Shown here piece by piece: positions 33,845 to 45,240 of a DNA stretch of 64,000 nucleotides. Origin of the DNA: Ilyonectria destructans. Its lineage: Eukaryota > Ascomycota > Sordariomycetes > Hypocreales > Nectriaceae. Numbering within the stretch: position 1 is the first letter of the stretch; each line of letters begins with the position of its first letter. A program made the position numbers and the translations under genes. The notes beneath the pieces were generated by a model. That model was given only the letters and a program-made list of their open reading frames with translations, did not search any database and had not been told where the DNA came from. The DNA lies in contig JAHEWK010000004.1 of assembly GCA_020740775.1 (NCBI GenBank), forward strand, positions 3,410,001-3,474,000, read 5' to 3'.

Positions 33845-34383
33845 GATCGATGCGGCAGGTTGCTAATGATGTGTGGCTATTGAGGTAGTATTTAGAAAGC
33901 AGATGAGGTCTACATTATATACTGTGGCAGACAAGGTGGATATTCTTGGGGATATCGGCTTTAAGGTGGATGACATCGCCAAATCGTGCTTAAGAATTAA
34001 GACCGTTCGAGCTGATCCAAAATACCCGCTCACAGAGACCCGCAAGGCACAGCCTCTTGCCTAATATAGTTAATTCCGCATCGACCGAAACCAATATGAA
34101 GGCTGACTTCTGCAGTCATCAATAAGCGCCCGGTTTCCTAACTCCAAATGCCGTTCTGGAGCAGCGTCCAGCCAACCAGAGTCGAGAATGCTGCCATTTT
34201 CCTGCTGAATCATATTTTATGGGGTTAGCAGCAACCCGGAACTCCGAAATCCGAGACCCGTCGTGCAATTCCACCACAGAGATCCCAATGCGAAGAGATT
34301 GAACTCAGCTGATCTACGCGAGACAACGAAGAATCAATGGGAAGTTGACTACAACGCTGCGCTGACCAGTGCCGGGGCATCCA
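33845..34383. other. Divergent promoter between SDR and regulator
   Basis: 539 bp between two head-to-head start codons, with no ORF of note. Suits co-regulation. Confidence 0.5.
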
Positions 34384-35853
34384 ATGGCCTCTAATGCTAG
34401 CTCACTTGCCTGCCACCGCTGTCTTCAGCGTTTCAAGCATCGTAAGTCTCCTCCATCCAAGCCACGACGTATCGGTGACCAACATGGCTCAGAATCATCT
34501 CTCGTGAGACACTCCAAACGTTGTCTTCAAAATCTAAAAGCACCATCCAGGCAGAGAGCCTGCCGACAATGCTCAAATTCCAAAGTACGCTGCGACTGGC
34601 AACATCCAACCTGTGGTAGATGTCAAGCTCGCTCTCTGGCGTGTGAATTTGCCTCTCAAGATTGCACAGCAATACTCCCCACGGGGCAAGGCAGCCGTCA
34701 GATCTTAGCTCTAACCACATCGCAATCGCTTAGCGATGGAGATGCATTGGTAGATGCACGCGAGCATCAAGAACCCATTTCTCCACCAAGCGTATATCAG
34801 GGTTTCTCAGTTGGCCAAGACGCATCGAATGATGTCACCTCGCCCGGGGCTATACCCGAAATCATCCCCCAGGCGTCTAGGCAAAGCCTTCCCTCCATGG
34901 TGCAAGAAATCAATCCGAAATTAGCAATATCCGCCAGCCGACGACAAGCCCTGCTTGGGACTGCACCCGAAACTCCGAGCTCCGATGGCGTTGTCAGACA
35001 CACGATGCACTTCGTTATCCGGGTTCTCAAGTCATGGCCAAGACTAATGGCCATGCATGACACTGCTCATTTGCCACTAATGATAAATAGATTTCAGTTG
35101 CTTGGTGGCATACCAACCCCATTGGCCAATTGCTATGCCCTTGTCAAGATGTGGGCTGGGCAGACGCCCGGTAGTCGCGCGCTGGTCCAGAATACCATTC
35201 TTCAAGAGGTTCATAGGTTGCTCCACGAGGTATGTGACGGACCATGGCAATGTATCGGTAATTTCACCGACTAAACAACCGTCTTGGAGTTGCAGTTTCG
35301 TTCATACGAGGAGAGAGACCTTCTCGCTGCTTCGCAATCTCTTCTTATACTCCTCATAACTCTCTTCTTTTGCTGCGGAGAAAAGCCGGGTGTTAGGCAC
35401 CATTTCGATGCACAACTCCTTGTCGAAATGTGGGATGTCAAGCATCGCCTCGCGGCGACTGGGCTCTTTTTGGAGCAGGAGCTCACCCACACGATCCCAC
35501 CATGGGAGAAATGGGTAATGGTCTCTGCGAAGCGAAGAACAATACTGGGTCTCCATCACCTCGAATGGGCATGGTCACTTCTACATGGCTACCCTATACT
35601 AACCTGTTTTGAACTTGGGCCGCTACCAGCCCCTGCACCGGGATATCTTTGGCGAGAAACCGATCAAGCAAAGTGGGAGCATCTCTATAGCGAATGGCTT
35701 CGGCAGTGGAAAGATGGAAGTTACAAAACGGCAGAGTTATTCGAGATTGATCCTGGAGGCAGCCTTGACGATAGGACTGAAATGTGGCTTGCAGAAGCAG
35801 ACGAATATGGCATCATGTTGATGGCGGAAGGTAACATCCACACAAATGCCTAA
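34384..35853 (+). CDS. Transcription factor with C2HC finger plus Zn2Cys6 cluster
   Basis: Three exons, 34384-34441, 34493-35229 and 35296-35853, 450 residues. An ATG five codons downstream of an in-frame GTG is the start. The first intron is 51 bp and has no stop, so an unspliced reading also stays open; only removal gives a proper finger (Cys10, Cys13, His26, Cys30). It is followed by a fungal zinc cluster C-x2-C-x6-C-x6-C-x2-C-x6-C at ~43-70 preceded by basic residues. The second intron has a GTATGT donor and TTGCAG acceptor. The C-terminal part is helical and resembles fungal regulators of secondary metabolism. Nuclear DNA-binding activator or repressor; as it sits head-to-head with the SDR it is a likely local regulator. 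Confidence 0.88.
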
Positions 35854-36038
35854 GCCAACGTTTACGAGCTAACTTGGAAAGTGAATGCAATAGACGATCA
35901 GGGATAACTCCTTCTATTGTATTCTGGCCCTGAAAGAATTGTTGAGTGCACTACCCAAGTTCGCATCGAATTACAACTTGGCGACAAAATAACTCTTCAT
36001 TGTTTGTTACAAGTATCACACGTTCCATTGAACTTCCA

Positions 36039-37900
36039 CTATGCTGTGTCTTCCCAGTCCTCAATGACCTCCCTGTCAACCTCTGCATCATCTCCATCTT
36101 CCTCTCGCAGGATATAGTCCACTGCTTCTGCGTCTCGAATTGCCCAAAAGTCTCGACAGGCTTCTACGAATGACCGCGACTTAGCTTCCAACAGGGTTTC
36201 CTCGACAGCCGCGAAGCAGAAACGAAGAAACACGAAACCGCCAGCCTCTTTAACAGCTTCATTGGCAGCGAAATCTTGACCGGGTACCGTCAAGATTCGA
36301 TAGGGATGCTGCGTGCAGGAAATCCACAACGCTAGCATTAGACGTTTTGGGTCGATAGACGAAGCAAGTGGGTGGCTGAAGATGTTGACGCGGACCCAAA
36401 GAAACATCCCGCCCATGGGCCATTGGAAGGAAAACATCTCTGTTTGTCCACCCTCGGATGTCAGAAACCTATTCTCTTCCAGGATTGTTGCCATTGTCAT
36501 CATCCGACGCTCGTTGGTGATGCGAAGGCCTTCAAGCCACTGGATCCAACCCTTTATCCCCCAAACAGCTGACTGATCGCCCCTGTTGACAGCCTTCTGT
36601 TCAGCAGAACCAGAACTGCCAAAGTCTCCAAGCAACTTCGACACTATGGCTTGCACAAAGCCAGAAGGTGGTTGGGTAGTACTGTCTGTGATCCGAAACA
36701 GTTGTTCACACACACTCGGTTGAGCCGTAATCCATCCCAGCCTGCAGCCTGGTGCAATAGTCTTCGAGAATGAATCCAGCCGAATGACACGACCATCAGT
36801 GTCAATGCTCAAAAAGCTTGGGACGAGTTCGTCGAGAAACTGATAACCTGTTGATTTACCCCCAAGAGATTGAGTGGAATAATTGTGGTTTGGGCTGGTC
36901 GGGAAGGTTTTCGAAATCGGAGTTCCTCGATACTTTACCGAGATCGATTGTGCAGAGGGGTAGTACAGGTTCCAATATGGGTCATCTTCGATGAGAACAA
37001 GGTCGAATTGCGAGCAGATCTGGTATATTTCCTTCCGTCGCGAGAAAGACAGCACTCCAGATGTTGGGTTCTGGCCAGTACTAGGTCTCGTTAGTTGAGG
37101 CCTGCATCAGTGCGACATTGGTAAAACTTACGGGATAATGTAGACAACGTGTGGTCTCTTGCCCTGGGTGGAGTCCCAGTTTTGCAGAACGTCCTGGAGG
37201 CCACCAGCCCCGTATGCCAACATCCCTTCGGCATCCATTTTCACCAGCACAATGTTGACATCTCTTGGTTTGATCTGCGCGATCGGCGGCCCATAGACGA
37301 ACTCTTCAACCATCAAACCCTCTCGATCTTGAATCTTGTTGAGATCCTTGTCCCAATGGTTGAAAAGAAGTTCATATATCTTCCACAGTCCATCCGCTGA
37401 CCCACCATCGATCATGACGTCCGCTCCACCATCATATGGTATGTTTGGATGGTATACTGTGTTTGCTAGCTTTTTGAGCCAAGCGTAAAGAGCTGGATAG
37501 CCTTGAGAGCCGCTGTACTGGAGGGCAGTGTCCAAGTCAACCTTGCGGACAGAATTAGTGCTTTGGCTGCGTCGCTGAATTGAAATGTCCAATGTTGAAC
37601 CACTTCCCGATTCAATATCTGATCCGCGTGTGTTGAAAAGACTGTCTGAGTCAACAAGTGAAAGGTTGAGGCTGTTGAAGGGGAAATTTGCTGGGAAAGG
37701 CAAGCCTAGGCGCAGAGTCAGCGACTAACTAGGGCGATTCACTTGTGAAAATGGCGATGAAACATACCGCCGGCCAAGTTGCCCATTTCTGGGTTGCGCA
37801 AGAATTTGTAATATTCCTTGAGAACATTTGGGACTCTCTTCTTCGAAGATTTCGAGAAATGATGAGCAAGGTCAAGGGGCTTTGGCGCTTCGCGAGACAT
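36039..37900 (-). CDS. Aromatic aminotransferase, ARO8-like (PLP)
   Basis: Three exons, 37900-37768, 37705-37132 and 37080-36039, 582 residues, introns of 62 and 51 bp. Fold-type I aminotransferase features include PTGQNPTSGVLS spanning exons 2 and 3, IEDDPYWNLYY, and the PLP lysine in SFSKTIAPGCRLGW (~Lys342). The long N-terminus and the acidic C-terminal tail are as in fungal ARO8/2-aminoadipate-type enzymes, which exchange the amino group between aromatic amino acids, kynurenine or 2-aminoadipate and 2-oxo acids. The cytosol is likely. It converges with the regulator at 34.4 kb and is co-directional with the Zn2Cys6 gene upstream. A cluster copy of such an enzyme, distinct from the housekeeping one, would supply or remove aromatic 2-oxo acids. 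Confidence 0.93.
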
Positions 37901-38621
37901 GGTGGAATAAAGTTGTTTATTGTTGACTGAAAATATTTCGGAAGGTGTGAAATGGAAGGCGACTCAATGAGTGCAATCTAAATGTTTATATGTTCATGGA
38001 CAAATAAGTCTAGACCTTTGGAGGTCTAGCTCTAGGCGTGATGCAGTCACACTCATTGACAGTGAACGGACACCGAAAGAGCCTGAGAGTTATGCCAAAT
38101 TGGGCGGTGTACACCTAAAGGGCAGATTCCTCCATCTGCCTACTGAATCTCATAAATTTGTGTCTTAATTTAAAACCTGCATTGCCAATCATAGCCGCCA
38201 GCCCGTATGGTCGATCCCTTATTGAACCAAATGGCTGATGACGCGTACCCGTCACTGGCAACAACTTGTCATCGCCAGCATGCACGCGCAGGACCTTTTG
38301 ACGTTAAAGACTCCGGCTTGCATCGGAAAGGCGTAAACGGACATGTTTCGTTGTTCGCTGTGGGTCGGATACGATGACTACGCTAACCATGACGGGCTTA
38401 TCTTGCCAGAATCACTAAGGGAAAGAGTCTCCGAGTTGTCTGCATATCATGACTCAGACGAACTCACTACTCGGCAATTGACTATCGGAGCTCGCCGTTG
38501 AAATGAATGTCGGTTTCGCCCGCATTATCACAAGGCAAACATAGATAACGAGCCATGCCCGGGAAATACGTGTCTGAAGTTACCAGCCGTCTTATAAGTA
38601 GCACTGCGTGAACCCGCATCG
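37901..38621. other. Intergenic, aminotransferase promoter
   Basis: 721 bp between two genes on the minus strand, without a supported gene. ORFs are short. Confidence 0.5.
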
Positions 38622-40828
38622 TCATACAGGGAAGATATGCGTGCCTAAATCACCCAGAACGGCTGTCCAATCTCTGGTCCCGAAACCCTTCTGTTGCATT
38701 TCATCCTCTCTTTCCCACGCTCGTTGCACCATGTCCCACTGCGTCTGGATGTTTGCGATTCCGTAGTGTTGTATTCTTTCCCACCACGCCCGACACGCGT
38801 CCCTCTGAGACTCGGCGGCATTTAACGAAGCAATAAATACCGGCCATGTGATTGGAGCCATGATGTTCGTACTGTTGGATTTTAATGTGACCTTGGCGTC
38901 CTCCGCGGCGTGTGCGTGATCGGTCACGCGCTTGATATCCTGCACCAGATCCGAAGTGTCGTAGCGCTGAATCCGGCGATAATAATATACCAGCGCTGCA
39001 TAATGCCATGCACTTGCTTGGTGTTTGAAAATTGTCAGCATCACGCCGTCACTAGCTGGGATGGATGCCATCTTCTCGGATTCCAGCGTCCAAGACAGAA
39101 GTCTGTCGCCCAGACCTTCACAAGCCGCGAGAAGATCGTCTGGTATGGAGGCCTCTTCCTGATTGTCGAATTGTGCCAGAAATTCCGCTAATCGGCATGT
39201 CTCTTGGATCGCAGCTGCAGTGTTCGATGTGATTCCGTACATGAATTCAAAGCAACTGCCCGATTTGATGACGGCGTCCTCCATGTATGAAAGTTCGTGA
39301 TAATTACCAATCCAAGGCGATGGAGAGATTACAAAGCAAGTCGTTCGAGCCATCAAAGCCAAGAAGGCGCTGATTTGATTGAGTTGCCGAGTCTCCCCGC
39401 TGACGACTCTCCATCGTCTGCGCGAATCCCGCAATTGCTTTATGCCACCGAGGTGCACCATAATGTCACCGTCATCCCCAGACATAACCAATAAGCAAGT
39501 TAGCAGGTGATTCCTTGGTTCCGTCACGAATTCGCCAACACTTACCCCTATGCTAACAAGAGACAGCATTGCCATCAAGAGAATTTGATGGTCTGACCCT
39601 GGCGTTGGAGAGTTGACTGCAGCCTGCAAGGAATGGAGTGCTCGGTATCTATGTTCAGCACCCATCTCTTGGTACTTTCTTTGCGCTTTATCACAGTTCC
39701 AAAGGTGGTATGCTGCCGATGCCAATAGTGCGTGATAAAGCGCTGAGTGAGGTTTGGCATTGGTCATTTTGTGATCTGATGCGCGGATGCATGCCCCCTC
39801 GAGCGCAGTCGGGACATATATGCGGCGATATGGGTTTTGGGTATGAAGGATCGGTTGAAGAACATCTGCAACATGAATCATGTAGTGATGCATTAATAGA
39901 TCGGCCTCGGTATCTCCGAAGAGACTACTCCGAATGTGTTGTATTGGAAGACTGATGGATTCTGGCAGAGACGAAGGGGACATTGGTACTACGGCCATTG
40001 AATGGTCTAGTACATTGTATCCATAGGACACAGATAGACTCGATTCTGTCAAGTTGTCATTGTCTGATGCAGTAATTGGCGAGGTATTTCGTCGATCCGT
40101 GCAGCCTTCCGCATCCGCTGTAGTGTTGGGTTGAATAATGGTAGGGTTAAAAACCCGGGTTGTAACGGCCGACCAATCAGGTGTATTGTTGAACAGAGGG
40201 AGAGCCGAATTCGGGCTCAGGGCTTGCAGTTGCATCCTGGGGGTATAGTGATCTAGGTCGACCTCGTCACATTCCCAATCATGCGGGCTTTCTACCGAGC
40301 GGTTGGAGACACTGGTGTGATTTTGATGTGGTGTTTTAGAGGTCTCTGTGAGGTTTTGACAGCCAGTTTTAGTTGGAAAGGTTGAAAATGGGCCTTTTAT
40401 GGACGATAACATGGACTCGGCGTCCTTGTCGATAGTAGAAAGAAACTCGTTAATCTCCTGCATCCGGAATCGACGACCACTTGATTTGTCTGATCACACG
40501 TCAGCTTATGTTCTCCTTGTTAAAAATGCGGCTTGAATTATCTCTACCAAGCATGATTCTTCTCCGCCCTTGGCTGCTAGATGCAGCGGGCGTGCTCGGC
40601 TGCGTGATGGGATCCGACATCCACTGCAGTCTGATATCATAGCCGCCACAAGCAATGCCTCGCTTCTCGCAATTTCCACAAGCTACTGGCCTTTCGTCAC
40701 ATCGAACCTTTCGTGCTTTGCATGTCCAACAACTGATTGCCCGTCAGCGATCGATTCGGTCATCTCGGAGTTGATTCGGCATACCCTGTGAACCTCATGC
40801 CACGCTGTCGGGAGGGCCGGACGCTCAT
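38622..40828 (-). CDS. Zn2Cys6 transcription factor with fungal_trans_2-type domain
   Basis: Three exons, 40828-40785, 40732-40548 and 40489-38622, 698 residues. The first splice (GTATGC donor, CTGAC branch) removes an in-frame stop and yields the zinc cluster CWTCKARKVRCDERPVACGN-C-x6-C (Cys16 to Cys43). A long Ser/Thr-rich linker is followed by a helical regulatory region with LLMAMLSLVSIG and VHLGGIKQLRDSRRR, like the fungal-specific domain of ARG82/ARCA-type regulators. Inside that domain 39489-39545 looks like a 57-nt intron with perfect donor and branch site but TTG where AG should be; it is in frame and without stop, so the protein may carry a 19-residue insert. Likely nuclear regulator of nearby genes. 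Confidence 0.9.
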
Positions 40829-41728
40829 GATGAATGCATCCACCGTAGTGTATGTGTCACAAGTATAGGGAATTTTCAACTGTGGTATATTTCATTCAAG
40901 GATTCATTGAGAGGTACTGCAGTCGAGATGGAATGAGTTGATGTGACTCTTTAGCGCACATGATAAGAGAATTGGCTCTCAGTCTGGTGATGCGTCCGAT
41001 CCCCGCTTGTTCTTCTCACGTGACTCCACTAATACCGCCCTCTTGGGCTGCTGCATCGCCGCTTTTAGCCGTTTCCATTGTTGGATTAATGGTAGTAGGC
41101 TTTAACAAATTTTTCAATTTAATAGCTATATAGTATATGCGTATCGAATGAAGTACAAATGGAGGGAATACTTCCAATAATGGGGTAGAAACTCGGTGGC
41201 GTATCTGAAGCACTTCCCAGCTGAAATACGGATCGACAGCCAGGGTTCGATTTCGGCAAGTAGGCCGCAATCGAGGAATGGGGATAGATACGTAAACAAT
41301 ATGATATACATTGAGGCTCAACAGCAGATGAGGGCATCGGGTCATTTTGTTTTATACTCGATACGCTGAAGAGACTCGAGCCACCTTGACTTTTAGTTAG
41401 CGTAAAGCTATCCCTAGCAGGACTATCGAACAGGAACCATGCAAATAACCGCGCGTGATCTTGTCTACTAAACGATAACTTCAACAACAAGTTGAATTTG
41501 TCAGCGCAATGACGTTTTGCCGCGCGCGAATGCATTTCAAATCCACGATACCCCACCTACGGTACGATCAAAGTGCGAAGGCCGAGATCACGACAGCCGG
41601 GGGGAATATAGCCGGGACGTTAAATAAATAATTGACGGGATTTTAACATTTATAGAAGTTCTTCGTAAATTCTACGTCTGGCCCTCTCTTCTACTATTCT
41701 ATCTAGCAAACAAATACTACGCGCCGTC
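40829..41728. other. Divergent intergenic region
   Basis: 900 bp between the Zn2Cys6 gene and the ECM4-type gene, head to head. A minus-strand ORF at 41119-41556 has no family features and I do not count it as a gene. Confidence 0.5.
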
Positions 41729-42825
41729 ATGACTTTAAACCTGGGACCAGTAATTCACCCTTCTACACTTCAGTGGGCTGCACACTAACTGAATACGCAG
41801 TCAGTCCACAAGGGTGGAAACTTTACCCGACCTCAAAGCGCCTTCCGTGATGTTGTTTCTCGGGATCCGAATTCCAAGTTTATGGCGGGGAAGGGCCGTT
41901 ATGCGCTTTATCTTTCCCCTGGCTGCCCATGGGTGGGTTTTGACTAGTTTTGCGATAAGTACCAACGGCTGACCTGAAGAAGGCTCATAGAACCCTGATC
42001 GTCCGCTTGCTTAAAGGGCTCGAGGATGTGATTGATGTGTATCAGGTGCACCTCACATTAGGGCCAGACGGATGGTTCTTCAGTGGGGAAGGAGATTCAT
42101 TACCCGAGGACCCGTTGCATGGGTTCAAAAAGCTCAAGGACCTCTATCTGCATGCTGATCCAAACTATGTTGGACGATACACGGTTCCAGTCTTGTGGGA
42201 TAAAAAGACCGACGCCCTTGTCAACAATGAATCATCCGAAATTATCCGCATGCTCTACACCGAGTTTGATGCATTCATTCCGGAGCAATTGAGGGAAGAA
42301 AACAGACCCGGTGGCGGGCTATATCCTCCTCACCTCCGGGAACAAATCGACAGCATCAATGAGTGGGTCTACAACACAATCAACAACGGTGTGTACAAGG
42401 TTGGCTTCGCTATGTCACAAGAGTCCTACGACAAAGAAATCAATCCACTCTTCGACTCCCTGGACAGAGTGGAAGCCTTGTTAGCCCATGGGAAGCCATA
42501 TATCTTGGGCGATTTTGTCACTGAGGCTGATATCCGACTCTACACTACCATTGCGCGATTCGATGTCGCTTATTATCCGGTGTTCATGTGTAACCAGAAA
42601 TCTATCCGTCACGACTACCCTCGGCTTTATCTGTGGTTGCGCCGCCTATACTGGGATCAGGATAAGAATGGGGAAGCTCGGGGCGCCTTTTACAACACCA
42701 CTGCCCCTTACCTCGGTCTCTACGCCCATGGGTATGTCGATGCAAGAAACAAAGTAGTACTTGGGGGAAATGCGCCTCTAATTGTGCCATCCGGCCCGAA
42801 GGTTCTCATTGACGCGCTTCCCTGA
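41729..42825 (+). CDS. Glutathionyl-hydroquinone reductase / omega-class GST (ECM4-like)
   Basis: Three exons, 41729-41749, 41801-41932 and 41983-42825, all phase 0, 331 residues. The 21-nt first exon and 132-nt second exon are fixed by good splice signals and by family sequence (GGNFTRPQSAFRD, then the catalytic CPW at Cys49 completed by AHRTLIVRLLKGLED in exon 3). Further family marks are VPVLWDKKTDALVNNESSEI, LREQIDSINEWVYNTINNGVYK and a C-terminal DYPRLYLWLRRLYWD. The enzymes reduce glutathionyl-hydroquinones and related adducts with glutathione. Next to oxidative genes, such an activity would recycle quinone-type products. Probably cytosolic. Confidence 0.93.
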
Positions 42826-44028
42826 TGGTCTACTACAAGACATCATAGTCGTATTCATGTCTAATTTGTGTATAATTCATGAAAATTTACATTAAAGACC
42901 GTGTCACATCTAGTTATGAGGGATGAGCGATGAAAACCATTTAATTCCGTGTGATAGTGATTAATCTCACAAGCTCATGGGATGGAAACCTCTGGTAGCC
43001 GCTAGGGTCCGATTCACAAGGCTTAAACCCCAACCACCGAAGGCCCGGAACCCTCGGATACAGTGTTTGAGGCTGTGATACGGAAATGCCCACTTCCGGT
43101 CTCCAAAAATTGCCACAGATGTCTCATGTTGATCCCCAATGTGCCAGACCCCAACTAGCCTAATATCACACAGAGCGAGACTCAAGCAGTACTTGAATAG
43201 TTAATCTATGCGTCGCCAGGAAACATCATACCACGCTCTTCCATACTTTCGTAGCGCTGGGCCTGGCAGTAATTCCGGGTCTTCATGGCTTGGCAAAAAA
43301 GCAGATAGCTGACGTACAGGCCATGGGTACCCGGGGCTGTAAAGTCTTCCAGTGTGATCAGGTCGGTGTCTCGATTGGAATCACCCTTCCTTATTGGTAT
43401 TGGGGTCGCCATTGGTGTGGAAAGTGGCAAGCTATTATGATGGCTATTAGCCGAAGAGTTGAATATATAAAAACACTTTGTACAGAAATAGAGAAAAGGG
43501 TGAAAGGGATTAAGCAATGAGAAACTATCTGTAGATATGTGTTTCCCAGCGCGCTAGCAGTGAACAGTAAACAGTTAAGGTGCTATGATCTGTCGCATCC
43601 CACAAGGTAACTTTCACCCAGTTAGCTAATAACGTCTCATGCATGATGTATGTTGAAGTGCAGGTTCGTACATAATTATTTGGCTTTTCTCTACTTGGAA
43701 TTACTAGATATAACCAAGGGGTACAGTATTGGTTGAAGGCGCGTATAGACCTATCAGTACCATTACAATTTACCGCAAACTCCTACACGTCTACGATTTA
43801 TACCCCTCCCCTCTACCAGTCAGTTTCGAAGACGACACCCAGCTCATATGTGTTTGCGGGATCACCTGAGAAACTCTAAAGATACATTACCAATAGGAGC
43901 TACCTATGTTTTGGTTATGAAACTGGGGTATACTGCCTGCAGGTTCATCTATCCCAGTTGCTGAGTATTGCAGCACCGAGCCAGACATGTACTCCCCGTT
44001 CGGATTTGAGCACAGAAGAGCGCCGCTT
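42826..44028. other. Intergenic, one doubtful small ORF
   Basis: Apart from the small ORF at 43206-43412, no gene. 43520-44028 has only short ORFs. Confidence 0.45.
43206..43412 (-). CDS. Doubtful small protein, 68 aa
   Basis: From ATG 43412 the frame reads MATPIPIRKGDSNRDTDLIT and continues to a stop at 43206. It is hydrophilic with a Tyr-rich middle, without signal peptide, domain or clear promoter. The frame stays open upstream in a Phe/Cys-rich extension that does not look like protein. No family recognised. It may be a chance ORF; kept because composition from this ATG is protein-like. Confidence 0.25.
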   Translation of the reverse strand: MATPIPIRKGDSNRDTDLITLEDFTAPGTHGLYVSYLLFCQAMKTRNYCQAQRYESMEERGMMFPGDA

Positions 44029-44688
44029 TTAGAGGTGGACGTAGAGAAACGGACTGGGCGAAGCGTTACGCTGTAGTATCTGCCGGGCAGAAAAGCCTAT
44101 GCACCTGGAATCGTGTTGTTGGATGTTAGCGCCCGTGATGAGGTTCAGGTCAAAAAGGTTGTAGTTCGTGTCAGTTGTGTTGAATATCCTCTGGATAACG
44201 GACGTGCTGCCGCCGGAGATACGGTGCCCAGTGTTGATTTTGCCTTGCGTGATGACCCTGAGGCAGAAGCTAAGAATGGCTATAACACCCGCAGGGAATT
44301 CCGAGGTTGTAGTCGATTCGAGGGGCGTGCTGGTGGGGGTGGCTGTCGGCGTGCTGATAAGGGTGACTACCAGCTCAGTGAAACTTGTCGTTTCAATTCC
44401 GGAGTTGGAAACGGTCCTGGTAGTCATACCAGGAGTCGTGCTGGGAGTCGTGGTCTCGGCGTTGGATGCGACGGGGGTGGTCGGCGTAGACTCACTAGGA
44501 GAAGAGACACCCGGAGTTCCAATGATGGAGTTAGTGTTGATCGGGGTGGTCTTGATAAGCGTAGGCGACAAAGATTCCGATGGTGTGCTAACAGCCGAAT
44601 CAATCACATCAGTGGAAGATTGAACATGGCAAGGACCGGCGTAAACTGAGACCGCGAGGACCGATAGGGCAGCAAGAGAGACATACAT
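44029..44688 (-). CDS. Secreted Ser/Thr-rich protein
   Basis: ATG 44688 opens a signal peptide (MYVSLAALSVLAVSVYAGPC). About 110 residues dominated by Ser, Thr and Pro follow, typical of heavily O-mannosylated stalks of fungal wall or secreted proteins. The last third (from FPAGVIAILSFCLRV) is mixed, with NTTDTNYNLFDLN, and lacks a recognised domain or a GPI-type hydrophobic end. I read it as one exon of 219 residues, but an intron near the stalk/C-terminal border or a frameshift there is possible. The opposite strand is also open across most of it because of the repetitive codons; that frame is a shadow. Confidence 0.6.
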   Translation of the reverse strand: MYVSLAALSVLAVSVYAGPCHVQSSTDVIDSAVSTPSESLSPTLIKTTPINTNSIIGTPGVSSPSESTPTTPVASNAETTTPSTTPGMTTRTVSNSGIETTSFTELVVTLISTPTATPTSTPLESTTTSEFPAGVIAILSFCLRVITQGKINTGHRISGGSTSVIQRIFNTTDTNYNLFDLNLITGANIQQHDSRCIGFSARQILQRNASPSPFLYVHL

Positions 44689-44949
44689 AACACTGGGTTG
44701 GAGGGGAGGAAATTAAAAATTGCCGTGAAATAGGGAGTGCTGAAATATATCAACGATGAGTTTACCATGGCATCAACACAGAATAAGTCTAGCTCGTGCA
44801 ATGGCTTGGGTCTTCAAGGATATGGGCCAGAGAGTAAGTTGCTTCTGGGAGCAGCAACTTGGCCACGAGCCCTAAACCACGGAGAAAACAAACTTATAAA
44901 AGACCAAAGAACCGATGGTCCTCCACTAAGCAACTTGGATTCCAGCCAT

Positions 44950-45240
44950 TTATAAACTTAGTAATAAGCTGCAACCCATATTGGTCATAGAGCCTAAACA
45001 TGGGGGTCTAACGTAGGATATGCGAATATGTGACTTATAAAGTTGTGCCTGATAGTCCCCAGGGCCGCCGTTAAAAAATAAGTAGCACAGACATTGTAAG
45101 GTCTTTCTAACCACACTATGCATGCCAGTTTCTCCCACTAAAGTCTTGCGGCTTTTAAGTTTTACATTGCCACTAGAGGACATCGCGTAGACAGCGATCT
45201 GATGTAGGAAGAAGTAAGGGATAATAAGGGATACACGCAT
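44950..45240 (-). CDS. Possible small secreted protein, 96 aa
   Basis: From ATG 45240 the first 19 residues (MRVSLIIPYFFLHQIAVYA) would make a plausible signal peptide. The rest has four Cys and no recognised family. There is no domain, clear promoter or intron evidence. It could be an effector-like small secreted protein or chance. Confidence 0.25.
   Translation of the reverse strand: MRVSLIIPYFFLHQIAVYAMSSSGNVKLKSRKTLVGETGMHSVVRKTLQCLCYLFFNGGPGDYQAQLYKSHIRISYVRPPCLGSMTNMGCSLLLSL

Noticed and set aside
31600..40800. Repeated CTCCGAG heptamers in the cluster region
   Set aside because: About eight are expected by chance in 64 kb on both strands; counts seen are not above that.
41119..41556. 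145-codon minus-strand ORF
   Set aside because: No domain and no protein-like pattern; lies in the divergent promoter region.
44113..44649. 178-codon plus-strand ORF and an overlapping 151-codon frame
   Set aside because: Antisense to the Ser/Thr-rich secreted protein; repetitive codons there keep other frames open.
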